Assembly: GCA_028274465.1 (NCBI GenBank)
Contig: CM051458.1
Span: 53,929,253-53,993,252 of the forward strand
Direction: 5' to 3'
Source of the DNA: Plantago ovata
Lineage: Eukaryota; Streptophyta; Magnoliopsida; Lamiales; Plantaginaceae
Length of the DNA stretch: 64,000 nucleotides
Of the stretch, positions 48,491 through 59,674 are shown piece after piece. The notes beneath the pieces are model-generated. The model did not search any database. It was not told where the DNA came from and worked only from the letters and a program-made list of their open reading frames with translations. Position 1 is the first letter of the stretch. Each line of letters begins with the position of its first letter. The position numbers were made by a program, and so were the translations under genes.

Positions 48491-49690
48491 ATGATACGCA
48501 ACGGTCAATTGGTTAACTACATCCGGAAGGAGGAACCCCTGGCACTACTGCCCCCACCTCCTCAAAGCGGGAGCGAGCACCCTTACCAAGGAAACCCTCA
48601 GGACGACGACATCCATAATTACAACAATTATGAGAACCGCCCTGTCAATGGAAGCATCCGCACTCTCACAATTGCGGGAGGACCCGCCGGCGGCGACACT
48701 CGTAATCAAAGGGAGATCACGGCGGACAACCTCAGAGTCCGAGATGTGAAGTATGCTCAAGCCGCGCGACCAGGAACCAACGTTATCTCTTTCGATGATA
48801 GCGAGATACCTCTGAAGCATGCCGGAGGAGGCAACATCTATGACCCTTGCGTCCCACTTGTAGTGTCCTTGGATGTTCAATCCTACAAGTTGGGTAGAAT
48901 CCTCGTCGACACTGGATGCTCGGCAAACTTGATTTTCACCGGAACCTTGAAAAGGATGCACATGAACCCAAGGGAAGGGCTCAGAGAAGTGAGGAGCGCA
49001 TTGGTAGGATTCGGAGGACAACCTATCATGCCGCTCGGAATGATCAACCTCACAGTGTCAATGGGTAGCGCTCCTAGACGGGTAACCCAACAGGTTCCTT
49101 TTGTGGTGGTCGATATGCCATTTGATTATTTCGCAGTCCTAGGCCGACCCGCTCTCTCTCAATTCCGAGCCGTAGTGTCCACGGTCCACAACAAGCTGAA
49201 ATTCCCCACTCCTTTGGGAATCGGACAAGAAGTAGGAGACATACGAGAAGCATGGGAATGCTACACCTTGTCGGCCAAGTTCACTTCAAGGGTTGCCATT
49301 GGAGAACCCAACCTTGGGCAGCCATCCGAGGATACACCCCTGGTCCACAATGCGCCTTATCGTTTCTACACGGTTCGGCGAGTGAAGAGAAAATCAAAAA
49401 AGCCAAGTCCGTCACTTAGGCGAAGAAAAGCAATCATGAAGAAAGACAAAGATACTCTAGTAGGAGCTGTTAAGGAGCTCGAGGAGTATCAAGTGATTCC
49501 ACCAGTCCCACCCTCTTCCAAAAAGAAAAAATTCTTTGAGGAAAACAAAATTGAAGCAAGAGAAGCCCTAGAAGAAATCCAAATTGTCGAAGGAAGTGCC
49601 GACAAGGTCACAAAAATTGGCACAGAGATGGCCACTGAAGTCAGGATGAAACTCATCCAATGTTTGAAGGATAACAACGATATCTTCGCA
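48491..49690 (+). CDS. Tat-2 protease and linker
   Basis: It lies in the frame that opens at 48422. The retropepsin region has GRILVDTGCSANLIF (catalytic DTG near 48908), a flap-like region and the distal YFAVLGRPALSQF. A long basic and acidic linker (RVKRKSKKPSPSLRRRK, then EVRMKLIQCLKDNNDIFAWS) leads into RT. It would cleave the polyprotein. The same frame runs on into RT until a shift near 49915. Confidence 0.75.
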
Positions 49691-51040
49691 TGGAGTACCG
49701 AGGACCTGAAGGGGATCGACCCACGCGTCGCCGTTCACCGTCTGAACGTAGACCCATCGATCACCCACATCAGAGAAAAGCGAAGAGACTTCAGTGCGGA
49801 AGATAATGCCATCATAGAAGCGGAAGTACAAAGGCTTCTTAAAGCTGGCCACATCAAAGAAGTGAGATACTCAGACTGGGTATGCAATGTGGTCCTCGTG
49901 GAGAAGGGTCCGGAAAATGGCGAATGTGCAACAATTTTACAAGGCTCAACAAGTTTTGCCCGAAGGATCCATACCCTCTCCCACGGATCGACCAGCTTGT
50001 TGATTCCACCGCTGGATGCGCCCTCCTGAGTTTCATGGATGCATACCAGGGCTTCTACCAGGTCAAAATGGCCAAAGATGATGTGCCTAAAACTGCCTTC
50101 TTCGCTAACGGCAATGTGTATTGCTTCAACGTGATGCCATTTGGTCTTAAGAACGCCGGAGCGACCTACCAAAGGTTGGTTAACAAGATGTTCAAGGAAG
50201 AGCTAGGTAAAACAATGGAAGTATATGTCGATGACATGCTCGTCAAGAGCAAGACCGAGGAGCAACATGTAGGTTACCTGGCTAAGTGCTTCTCAATCTT
50301 GAGAAAGTATGGCATGAAGCTCAACCCGGCGAAGTGTACCTTTGGAGTCAAAGGGGGGAAGTTCGTCGGCTACATGGTGACAGAGAGAGGAATAGAAGCA
50401 AATCCCGAAAAGATAAAGGCCATCCTCGATCTTCCCCAACCTCAGTCCATCAATGAGGTGCAACAATTGGTCGGAAAATCAATTGCATTGAGTAGATTCA
50501 TCTCAAGGTCTGCCGAGAAAAATCTAGCTTTTTTCAAGGTATTGAGAAAGAGCAGCCACTTCGAGTGGACAAAGGAGTGCGAGGAAGCCTTCGAGAAGCT
50601 GAAAGAATACCTACTCGCTCCTCCTCTATTGTCAAAGCCCGTGGACGGAGAGGTACTCTATTTGTACTTAGCAGCAACCGGGGAAGCTATCAGCTCGGTT
50701 TTGGTGCGAATCCAAGGAGACGACCACTTGCCCATCTACTACTTGAGCAAAGTACTTGCCGGGGCTGAAACGCGGTACATGGATATCGAGAGGCTTTCCT
50801 TTGCCCTCGTTTATACTGCAAGGAGGCTAAAACCCTACTTCGGTGCTCACAAGGTTGTTGTTTTGACAAAGCAACCTCTCAAGCAAGTCCTCGGAAAACC
50901 CAAAAATTCGGGAAGAATGGCAAGATGGGCGATTGAACTAAGTGAGTACGACATCGACTACCAAGCACCCGTAGCCAAGAAAGCACAAGTCATAGCCGAC
51001 TTCCTAGTGGAGTATCCCTCAAAAGGAACTTCAGAGGAAA
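49691..51040 (+). pseudogene. Tat-2 reverse transcriptase and RNase H
   Basis: RT starts around REKRRDFSAEDNAIIEAEV and VRYSDWVCNVVLV. A one-base shift near 49915 moves to the frame of 49882-51663. Motifs there are RMCNNFTRLNKFCPKDPYPL, FMDAYQGFYQVKM, FGLKNAGATYQRLVNKMF, VYVDDMLVKSK (catalytic YVDD near 50222) and LNPAKCTFGV. The first RNase H follows (ETRYMDIERLSFALVY, RMARWAIELSEYDIDY, VIADFLVEYP). It copies element RNA into DNA. Apart from the shift, catalytic boxes look intact. Confidence 0.85.
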
Positions 51041-51663
51041 ACTCTTCAGCAACAAAGAGTGCGTTGATGATGGTCGAAGAGCAACCCCATCAAAACAACC
51101 CGATGCAAGCTCTAGAGGATGCTTTAAAAGAGCTTAAGGCAATGTCCCAAACCAAAAGGAAAAGGCATGAAGTGTTCCTGACAGAGAAAACCGACGAACC
51201 AAAGGGTGCGGAGACCGTCTCTCCAAAACCCAAAGAACTAGTCGACCACAGAGACGTTTGGATTCTTCATGTGGATGGATCCTCATCAGGAAAAAATGGC
51301 GGGATAGGAATATACTTCAAGAGTCCCGGAGGGGCTGAACTAGACTATGCCGTCACTCTCAGTTTCCCGGTCTCCAACAATGAAGCAGAATATGAAGCCA
51401 TCCTCATCGCTCTACGTATGGCAAAGTCTTTGGAAGTGAAGAAGCTACATCTCTTCACTGATTCCCAATTGGCCGAGAAGCAAATCTCGGGGAAATTCAA
51501 AACCAAGAAAGACTCACTGGCTGAGTACAAGAGCGCCATCACTGAAGAAATCCAAAAATTCGAAAGTTGTGAGATTGAAAAGTTCTCGAGGGATCTCAAT
51601 CAAAGAGCAGATGCCCTATCAAAGTATGCTTCAGCCTCCGGGGAGTTGATACCCGGAATGTGA
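51041..51663 (+). CDS. Tat-2 second, archaeal-type RNase H
   Basis: After a ~70-residue spacer, a separate RNase H begins at WILHVDGSSSGKNGGIGIYF (first acidic residue), then SNNEAEYEAILIALRMA (Glu), LHLFTDSQLAEKQI (Asp) and DLNQRADALSKYAS (His replaced by Asn-Gln, terminal Asp). The extra domain in this place is the hallmark of Tat/Ogre-type elements. The frame ends with TGA at 51661-51663, where integrase begins in the next frame, so a one-base shift separates them. Confidence 0.85.
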
Positions 51664-52960
51664 TACTCATGAGAATCAACGCATCATCTTTGTGGTCATC
51701 AAAGCCAAACGTCTTGGCAATTGATGATCAACCGAATTGGATGCAAGAGATAACAACATATCTCAAAAATGGAAGCCTTCCTCGTGACAAGGCTGAAGCA
51801 AGGAGAATCAAAGGAAAAGCTCCTCGATACATCATGCAAGGAGATTACTTATACAAAAGGTCTTTCGAGGGAGTTTACTTGAGATGCGTCGCCGAGCATG
51901 AAGTTCAAAAACTTCTTGGAGAAATGCATCGAGGAAGTTGCGGCGACCATGCCGGAGGAAGAACCCTCGCGCAAAAAGTCATTCGACAAGGATACTACTG
52001 GCCCACTGTGCGCGAAGACGCTGCCCAATTTGTGAGAAAGTGCGAAGAGTGTCAATTGCACGCCAATTTGATCAACGTGCCGGCGAAACCTCTCATGCCC
52101 ATCGCCATCACTTGTCCGTTCGACATATGGGGCATCGACATAGTCGGTCCCTTCCCAAGAGGCACGGGTCAAAAGAAGTTCATCATTGTTGCGGTCGAAT
52201 ACTTTAGCAAGTGGGCGGAAGTCGAGGCAGTATCCACCATCACCGAACAGAGAGTGATGAACTTCGTGTGGAGGAACATTGTGTGTCGATTCGGCTTGCC
52301 AAGGGTCCTCATCTCGGATAATGGTGCTCAGTTTTGTGGCCAAAGATTCAATGAATGGTGCAAGGAAATGAAGATTGAGAGGAGGTATACCTCTGTAGGA
52401 CATCCTCAATCCAATGGGCAAACAGAAGCCGTCAACAAAATCCTTGTCAACAACTTGCAGAAGAGGTTCGCTACCAACAGGGACTGGGTCGACGAGCTTG
52501 ATGGAGTGGTGTGGGCATACCGCACTACTTCAAAAACAGCTACAAGAGAGACTCCCTTCTCGCTAGTTTACGGGTCCGAGGCGGTCATACCAGCAGAAGT
52601 GGCGGTGGAAACCCTCAGAATCCAAGGGTACCAACCCGAGGACAATCACACAGAGAGACTCTTCGACCTGGAGACAATCAGTGAGGCAAGGACCAACGCC
52701 TTGGCCAATATCCTCAGATATCAAGCACTTATCGCGAAGACCTACAACAAAGGCGTGAGAGAAAGAGACTTCCAAGTAGGAGACCTAGTACTCCGAAGAG
52801 TAGACATCTTGGGCAAAGTGGGGAAAATGCAACCCAATGGGAAGGCCCCTACAAGATAATTGAAGCAAGGTCCAACGGAAGTTATCGTCTTCAAGACATG
52901 GAGGGAAGGGTATTGAAAAATCCATGGAATACTTCTAACCTCCAGAGATTCTACGCTTGA
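51660..52960 (+). pseudogene. Tat-2 integrase
   Basis: Open to 52859. An HHCC zinc finger is visible (HRGSCGDHAGG, then CEECQLHA), and the catalytic core has WGIDIVGPFPRG (Asp), ISDNGAQFCG (Asp) and HPQSNGQTEAVNKI (Glu). AYRTTSKTATRETPFSLVYG and GDLVLRRVD follow. A frameshift near 52836 moves the last ~40 residues (SNGSYRLQDMEGRVL, NTSNLQRFYA) to another frame that ends TGA at about 52960. No ATG is expected because it is part of the polyprotein. Catalytic residues are present. Confidence 0.85.
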
Positions 52961-53740
52961 AGTTGCCAAGGGAAAAAGCTTTTTGAAACTAATGTGGAAG
53001 GTCCATTGATCGAGGAGGATTCCTCACTGGTCCAAGTGAGAGGTACCCCTTGCTTTTGTTAAAAGTTGTTGTAAGCAAGCTGGCCGAAGAGCCCCCATTG
53101 TAATTGCATTTCGACAAATCAATACAATGTCTCTTTCAACAAGAAAATGTTCAAGTATAGAGCTACTATACTCAAAAAATAAGACTACTCGATCGAGAAA
53201 GCTTACTTAAATAAAAGCTATTCGATTTCCATGATTAAGGGGAACCCTCCCGCTCTCTAAACTCTATGAGAGAATCGATCAGGAAACCACTCAAAGAAGA
53301 AAAAGCGAGGAGACGGAAGTGATCGAGGAGAGAGACTTCCAGTCTTTCTAACTCAACACTTAGAAATTTTTCTAAGTTCAACACTTAGAATTTTTCTCAA
53401 GTGATCAAACGATCGAGAAGCATCTACGTTGATAGATCGAATAGCTCGCAGCGAAGAACATTGGTTCTCGATTCTAACTTATACGTGTTTAACTACTCTA
53501 TCCAAGTTATACGTCATAACAAAAATTGGATTTAGAAAAAACACAAGTGTAAGAAAGCGAAGAGCATTCATTTTATTGAAAGAAAAAGAGTAGCAAAAAA
53601 CAACAACAGTGAAATTTATGTTACAAACATAGATGTTGCGAGGAGTGCCACAAAGGGCCAATGAAAATTGTTTGAAAATAAAAACAAGTACAGAAATGGA
53701 AAAGATTACAACATGCCCGAGCATACTCGGTCTTCAAGGA
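52961..53740. other. Tat-2 spacer between integrase and the 3' end of the antisense gene
   Basis: AT-rich, no gene. A duplicated AACACTTAGAA motif lies near 53345-53395. The right part (53620-53740) is homologous to 6785-6870 of Tat-1 and may be the 3' UTR of the antisense gene, including CCCGAGCATACTCGG, a 15-bp palindromic string. Confidence 0.5.
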
Positions 53741-54592
53741 GGCTCCCCGATCTTAGCGAGTACGGCTGTCGGTGAATTCAGTGACCGGGGTGGTCGCGCT
53801 TGTAGCTCCTCCTCGAACCGTGCTCGTTTCAGGGCCTTCAAGGTTGTCTCGCTCCAAGCCTGAGCCTCTTCGATCGCTTTTGATACATAGTGAGCTCGGG
53901 CTCGACGAAGTCAGCTGCCCTCCCGAGGACCGGATCGCTCAACTTCACCCAGGCAGCATTCCGAAGAGCTGCCTTCTCGAACGGGTAGATGATCCCGCTT
54001 CTCAAGCACTCGGGCACCCAGGCGGGGAGGTAAGCTGGCTTGCTGGGATAAGGAACTTCTGGGTCGGTCACCAGCTCGCCAAACTCGCACGCCTCGTGCA
54101 TCTCTTCAGTAATCTCCTCATCGGGATAAGGAGTCGGTCCTCGCGCGCCCGGGATGCAAGTCCTCGCGGTCATCAGGGTCGAAATCAGCCGGAAGCATGT
54201 TGACCCTCTTTAGTTGGCCAACACACGAGAAGAAGCCCTCCTCGCGCGATGCCACTTGTACATCTCTCAGGGCCAACTTAGTGTGACCGACGACATGAAG
54301 TCGCGAGCAGCAGAGACTCGGCTCCCTTTGAGGAAGGACAGGATGCTTGCCTTGCTTTCTTCATGCAAATGGACAAAGTGGCGTAAGCACCCTTGAAGCT
54401 CTTGCTCCTCGATTTCTCCCGGGAGAGCTCCTTCTCCAGCTCCTCGACCTTTATCTTCAGCTTCCCGGCCTCAGCCTCCGAGACCTTGGCTTTTCTCTGA
54501 AGCAGCCAGCTTCTTCTCGAGGTCCTCGATAACGACCCCTATGTCGGCCCGATCAGCAGCAATTGGCCATAGGCCTCCTTCAAGTTCTCGAG
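53741..54592 (-). pseudogene. Tat-2 antisense gene, exon 4
   Basis: Minus-strand homologue of 5940-6782. The conserved block is readable at 54173-53838 (HEACEFGELVTDPEVPYPSKPA, LPAWVPECLRSG, DFVEPELTMY). The upstream coiled-coil part is fragmented by many one-base indels, more than in the older Tat-1 copy. That is odd for a young element and fits poor sequence quality near the assembly gap. Confidence 0.5.
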
Positions 54593-55789
54593 CTGCAAAA
54601 GAAAACAAAGTTAGCGAGGAGAGAAAATTATACTTAGAGAAATTTTACAACAAAGTATAAAGACAAGTACCTGGAGCGAGCACATGCTGAGCTCGTGCGC
54701 CCGTCTAGGTCGCTCATCTGGATGAGCCGCTTCACTTCATCTCCAGAAGCGGCCACCTTACCTTTTTCCGGGCAGGCTCATTGTTCCACCGAGGTTGAGC
54801 TTCCTCGCTCCCTTTTTCGCTGCAGGCCCTCCGGCCCTCTTCTCCGCCTCGATCGTATTCAAGGCTCTCCTCGGCCTCCTTAGCCTCCTTGGCCCTCTTC
54901 GCAGCGCCTCCTCCTCGGCCCTCTTGATGGCCTCTACAGGGTTCTCTCGGTAGCGGAGCCCCTCCTGCACCAAGGCATCACGATGGTGCGCGGCGTTCCG
55001 GGAGGGGTCAAGTTCAAAGAACGAGGATCTTGGTCTGTTTGTTGGCCACCTTTGCTTCTCCTCTGTTTCCTCCTTGGCGGCCAATGTCTTCGACATTATC
55101 CACTGGAACCAATAAGCTGCAAGAGAATAAACACAAGTTAGTACGATCGAGGAGCAATAAAAATCGACGAGGAAAGCAAGAGAAAGCGAGGACCATATCC
55201 AACCAAACAAAGCAAGCAAAGAAAAAATACAAGTACAAAGCGAAGAAAAAGCGCGAAGACTAGTTTACCGAAGAGGACTTTCCGGGTATATCGGTTCCCG
55301 ATTACCCTGTGTAAGCATAAGGGGAAAGTCCCGCCAAAACGGAAGTGGCTGAGGGACCAACCCCCAGTAAAAGTACTTCTCGGATGGGGTCCCCGATTTG
55401 CTCCTCGAGCTCCATACCAGGATCGGACTCCTCGGGCAACGGATGCTTGTCCGCTATCTTCCTGAACATGAGTTTGGGCACTCCCCACTCCAGCTCCTCC
55501 TCGGTCATGTTAGGCAACCTTCTCTTCCTGATGTAAGAGTACTATGAACCACTTATAGCCCGAGGAGTAGGAGCGTCCATGATGAACCAAGGCCTGGTCG
55601 GCGTTGTTGAAGTAGTAAAAAGTATTTGTTCCCGGAGCTCATCGAGACTCGGAAGTTTGGTGAAGTTATGGAAATTCAGCTCGATCCCCTTCTTCATGCA
55701 AAAGACTCCAAACCAAACCAGGGTTCCAACGGCACTTGGCACCAGTTGCCAAGGAGCGATCCCCACGTTGTTGAAGATGTCGCGGAAAG
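54487..55789 (-). repeat. Probable duplicate of 55890-57214 (unmerged contig end)
   Basis: This stretch aligns in the same orientation and order with 55890-57214 on the other side of the N gap. It includes intron 2, exon 3 and the end of exon 2 of the antisense gene. It ends at GATGTCGCGGAAAG, which is found again at 57200-57214 and continues there. The differences are mostly one-base indels, which break the frames here. Confidence 0.8.
54593..54670 (-). other. Putative intron 3 of the Tat-2 antisense gene
   Basis: Minus strand CTCCAG/GTACTTGTC to TCTTTTGCAG/CTCGAG, 78 nt, AT-rich. The acceptor is intact here but mutated in Tat-1. A second version of the same intron is on the other side of the gap at about 55995-56076. 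Confidence 0.55.
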
Positions 55790-55889
55790 NNNNNNNNNNN
55801 NNNNNNNNNNNNNNNNNNNNNNNNNNNNNNNNNNNNNNNNNNNNNNNNNNNNNNNNNNNNNNNNNNNNNNNNNNNNNNNNNNNNNNNNN
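55790..55889. other. Assembly gap, 100 Ns
   Basis: Exactly 100 Ns, the conventional size for a gap of unknown length. The flanks overlap in content, so no sequence need be missing here. Open frames that run across the Ns are meaningless. Confidence 0.95.
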
Positions 55890-56530
55890 TGGCTTTTGAC
55901 TCTGAAGCGGCCAGCTTCTCTCGAGGTCCTCGATAACGACCCTATGTCGCCCGATCAGCAGCAACTGGCCATAGGCGCTTCAAGTTCGCAAGCCTGCAAA
56001 AAGAGAAAAAAGTTTAGCGAGGAGAGAAAAATTTATACTTGAGAAATTTTCAACAAATAATATAAGACAAGTTACCTGGGCGAGCACATCTGAGCGCGTG
56101 CGCCCGATCGAAGGTCCGCTCATCTGGATGAGCCCCTTCACTTCATCTCCTGAAGCGGCACCTTACCCTTTTTCCGGGCAGGTTTCATTACTTCACCAGG
56201 TTGAGCTTCCTCGCTCCGTTTTCGCGCAGGCCTCTCCGCCGTCTTCTCCGCCTCGATTGTATTCAAGGCCTCCTCCTCGGCCTCCTTAGCCTCTTTAGCC
56301 CTCTTCGCAGCGGCCTCCTCCTCGGCCCTCTTAATGGCCTCCACATGGGGTTCTCTCTCTGGTCGCGAGCCCCTCCTGCACTAAGGCATCACGATGGTGC
56401 GCGGCGTTCCGAGGAGGGGTCAAGTTCAAGGAACCGAGGATCTTGGTCTGCTTGTTGGCCAACCTCTGCTTCCTCCTCTGTTCCTCCTTGGCGGCCAATG
56501 TCTTCGACATTATCCACTGGAACCAATAAG
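55890..56530 (-). pseudogene. Tat-2 antisense gene, exon 3 (right contig)
   Basis: It starts after the acceptor at 56531 with AYWFQWIMSKTLAAKEE, then a basic stretch and an Ala/Glu/Lys-rich helix (AIKRAEEEAAAKRAKEAKEAEEE, about 56340-56270). The homologous Tat-1 exon is 5390-5829, which lacks this Ala-rich expansion. The region nearest the gap (55890-56100) has several apparent indels and includes the remains of intron 3. Confidence 0.5.
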
Positions 56531-56680
56531 CTGCAAGAGAATAAACACAAGTTAGTACAATCGAAGAGCAATAAAAATCGACGAGGAAAGCAAGAAAGCG
56601 AGGAGCATTTCCAAAGCAAACAAAGCAAGCAAAGAAAAAATACAAGTACAAAGCGAAGAAGAAGCGCGAAGACTAGTTAC
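56531..56680 (-). other. Putative intron 2 of the Tat-2 antisense gene
   Basis: Minus strand CCTCTTCG/GTAACTAGTC to TTCTCTTGCAG/CTTATTGG. 150 nt, T-rich, phase 1. The same borders are in Tat-1 (5251-5389). Confidence 0.7.
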
Positions 56681-58457
56681 CGAAGAGGACTTTCCGGGTA
56701 TACCGATTCCCGATATACCCTGTGTACGCATAAGGGGAAAGTCCCGCCAAATAGGGAAGTGGCTGAAGGACCAACCCCCAGTAAAAGTACTTCTCGGGAT
56801 TGGGTCCCCGATTCTGCTCCTCGAGCTCCATAACCCAGGGATCGGACTCCTCGGGCAACGGATGCTTGTCCGCTATCTTCCCTCTGAACATGAGCTTGGG
56901 CACTCCCCACTCCAGCTCCTCCTCGGTCATATTAGGCAACCTTCTCTTCCTGATGTAGAAGTACCTATGGAACCACTTGTAGCCCGAGGAGCTAGGAGCG
57001 TCCATGATGAACCCAAGGCCTGGTCGAGCATTGAAGTAGTAAAAGTATTTGTTCCCGGAGCTCATCGAGACTCGGAACAGTTGGTTGAAGTTATGGAAGT
57101 TCAGCTCGATCCCCTTCTTCATGCAAAAGACTCCAAAACAAACTAAAGTGCCGAAGGCACTTGGCACCAGCTGCCAAGGAGCGATCCCCAATGTGTTGAA
57201 GATGTCGCGGAAAGCATCACAGAATGGAAGTATCCATCCTCGATCCAAGCTAAGGCAGTGAACGGCCATGTACCCAGGAGGAGCATTATAAAAAGTTTGA
57301 TCCTCCTTGGGCACGAGGATGTCAAACTTATTCTCAGGGAGAGAATACTTCCACCTAAGTGTGGGAACCTCGTCGAGCTTGACGGTAGAAGAGGTGGTCG
57401 GTATTATCCCATCTTCGTTCTTCTCGCCCTGAGGATCGGGGAGGTCAACCGTGCGAGCACTTTTGGTGAACTTCTTCTCAGCAGCCTTAGTAGTTTTAGG
57501 CTCTGGCTCCACGGCAACCTTCGCCTTCTTCGATTTACTGGAGCGATGAGAACGCTTGCTCGCTCTCCTCTCAGCTTTTTTCTTATCAGCGACCATCTGA
57601 GCACGCCGCATCTCCCCCTCCTGGTCCTCGAGTGGGTTTGTTGCTCGGGTCCCACTCGGAAAAGTAAAGTCAATGGTGGTCGGATCGATGGAGTGGTAAC
57701 TGGTCTCCTCCTCGCGTGCGAACCTCTTCGCATCCCTGATTGCACGCCTTTGCCCCTCCGAGAAGGAAGGAGACCTAGTACTCGGACCAGCTTCACTCCT
57801 GTTAGTGTCCCCGATCGTCAGAGGAACTTCATCCTCCTCCTCGTCGGTGATCACAGCCCTCCTAGTTGTTTGTGGAGGGAATCTGACCCTCTTTAAAGGG
57901 GGACTAGTCCGAGGAGAAGTCGCTTCATCGTCCTCCTCGCTCTCATCATCCGTCTCATCACTATCAATGATTTGAACGGGTATCGGGGCCTTCCCGCGCT
58001 TGGCCGAATGCTCACCCTCCTCATACAGCGCCAAGGCCAACTCCGGCCTCTCCGTGTCATCCATCTCCTCGACCCGGATGTCGGCAGGAGGGACCACGTT
58101 AACTGTCCCGTAATTACGCCCGTGGACTTGGGCGGCGCGAGTAATCAACTCCGCAGATACACCAGGGTTGCGGGGACCACCTTCCGCCTCTGTACGGTCG
58201 TCGATAAAGTCGTCGTCCTCGGTACGACGCCTCTTCCTGGATACCAACTGATAGAGGTCCTCCTCACTCTCAGTCTCTTCGTCCTCTTCGGCAGCCCGCT
58301 CGCCACCTAGCTCGAGCTGAGGCTCCTCGATAGCCTCCTCTATCGTATCGTCGAGGAAGGTCGCCGACACGTCTGACGTATCGGGCGACGTAGTATGGTC
58401 GCTCCCATACTCACCAGCGGCCGAGATGTTTTGGCTGTCGTCGCTCCTCTCGAACAT
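56681..58457 (-). CDS. Tat-2 antisense gene, exon 2 (putative gypsy-type transposon protein)
   Basis: Open frame from ATG 58457 (MFERSDDSQNISAAGEYGSDH) to the splice donor at 56680. An upstream in-frame ATG at 58472 lies inside the proposed intron and is less likely. The N-terminal ~380 residues are acidic and disordered-looking, with a basic KKKAERRASKRSHRSSKSKK patch (about residues 300-320). The conserved block then follows: PPGYMAVHCLSLDRGWILPF, LGIAPWQLVPSAFGTLVCFG, GIELNFHNFNQLFRVSMSSG, EELEWGVPKLMF and YFYWGLVLQPLPYLAGLSPY. It resembles Transposase_28 of Pfam (from memory). Being antisense to pol it cannot come from the genomic RNA. Function unknown. Confidence 0.7.
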
Positions 58458-58458
58458 C

Positions 58459-59118
58459 CTAAAGGTGGGCAAAGAAAGAAGTTAGGATGGTTTGTGATAG
58501 TCCGAGAGGTCCTTTTAGGTATGTTCATTAAAGTTCGACCTCCCGAACGGAGAAAAATCTCAAAAAGAAAAGAGCAAGTAAATCAAGAAGTTACTCTACA
58601 AGAAAAGCAAAAGTAGAGCGAGGAGCATATAAGGAGCGACCAACCGCTCAAAGCATGAGTAAAGAATCGAGCAGCATGACCACATGCATATACAGCAAAA
58701 TAGGAGCGAGCACGATATATAAAACTCGAAAAGCATGCATAGAGCGACCAACCGCCCGAAAAAACTTCATACAGTTATTTCTACAGCCGTACGCTAATGA
58801 GGAGGCAACAGGGGGTATACAACAAAGAAAAGGGGAGCTACTTCTACGGCCATTCAAGTCAAATCCATCCAAATCGATTCCGTTAAACTCCGTTTACAAG
58901 TCCGTTTACAGTTTTATTAGGTCCAATGCCGTTCTCTGGCGTCAATCCACCGGTAATTACTCAGATTACAACATTCCGGGAGGCAAAAAATCAAAAGAGG
59001 GGAGCCAACATGCAAAAGCCAAAAGAGAAAAAGAGAAATAGCAGAAAATTCAAGGCATTTCGAAGCAAAAAGAAGCGATTAAAAGCAAGAAATTGCAAGG
59101 TGAGTGAAGGAAACTTAC
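58459..59118 (-). other. Putative 5' UTR intron of the Tat-2 antisense gene
   Basis: Minus strand AACAACAA/GTAAGTTTCC (59118) to GCCCACCTTTAG (58459), one base before the start codon. 660 nt, with the same borders and place as in Tat-1 (2970-3436). Confidence 0.55.
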
Positions 59119-59400
59119 TTGTTGTTAAGTTGGAAAGGATTGGAAGCCGGAAAAGCCGAAAAGTTCGCCTGAAAATGGGGTTCTGGACGCCGGAAATGCT
59201 CCTCGCTCACAAATAGTCTCGATTAGTGCCACTCGTCGATCTCTCAAATGTTCCTCGCTCTCTCTTGTTTGCTCTGAATATTCGGATTGCGAAAAGTGTG
59301 GAATGACCGAGTGTTGACCTATTTATAGAAGGGTATCCCGGGGATACGAAACGACGCATGTCCTCGCGCCATCCGGACCGACCACGTGTCCAACATCAAC
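59119..59400 (-). promoter_or_regulatory. Tat-2 antisense promoter and first exon
   Basis: A minus-strand TATA box TATAAAT lies at 59321-59327, followed by a ~200-nt leader to the donor at 59118. A G-box core CACGTG at 59393-59398 lies 66 bp upstream. Spacing and the GGGATACCCTTCT string next to the TATA are conserved in Tat-1 (2720-2790). Confidence 0.6.
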
Positions 59401-59674
59401 GGTCCAGATTACGGCCGCCTGGCGAATTACCGGTTATACCCTCCACGCTCCCGCTCTGGCTCGAACACGCTCTCGGATCCGGAACGAATTACCTAACCAC
59501 GGCAATCAACTCGCGGCGCGAGCACGACCCTACTCGAGACACACAAAGACAGATCGACGACCATGATCTGTCCTCCTCGAGACAACATCAAAAGAAATGT
59601 CAGAACCACGGAAAATCGATGGCCACGTGGCAGTAGATCGAGGATCCGCTCATGAAGATATCTCTCCTCGAGAT
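59401..59674. other. Spacer between antisense promoter and tandem repeat
   Basis: Non-coding. A second G-box core CACGTG lies at 59624-59629. Nothing else recognised. Confidence 0.4.

Noticed and set aside
55542-56042. Open frames that run through the N stretch
   Set aside because: The Ns are read as unknown residues; the flanks are overlapping contig ends, so the frames are artefacts.
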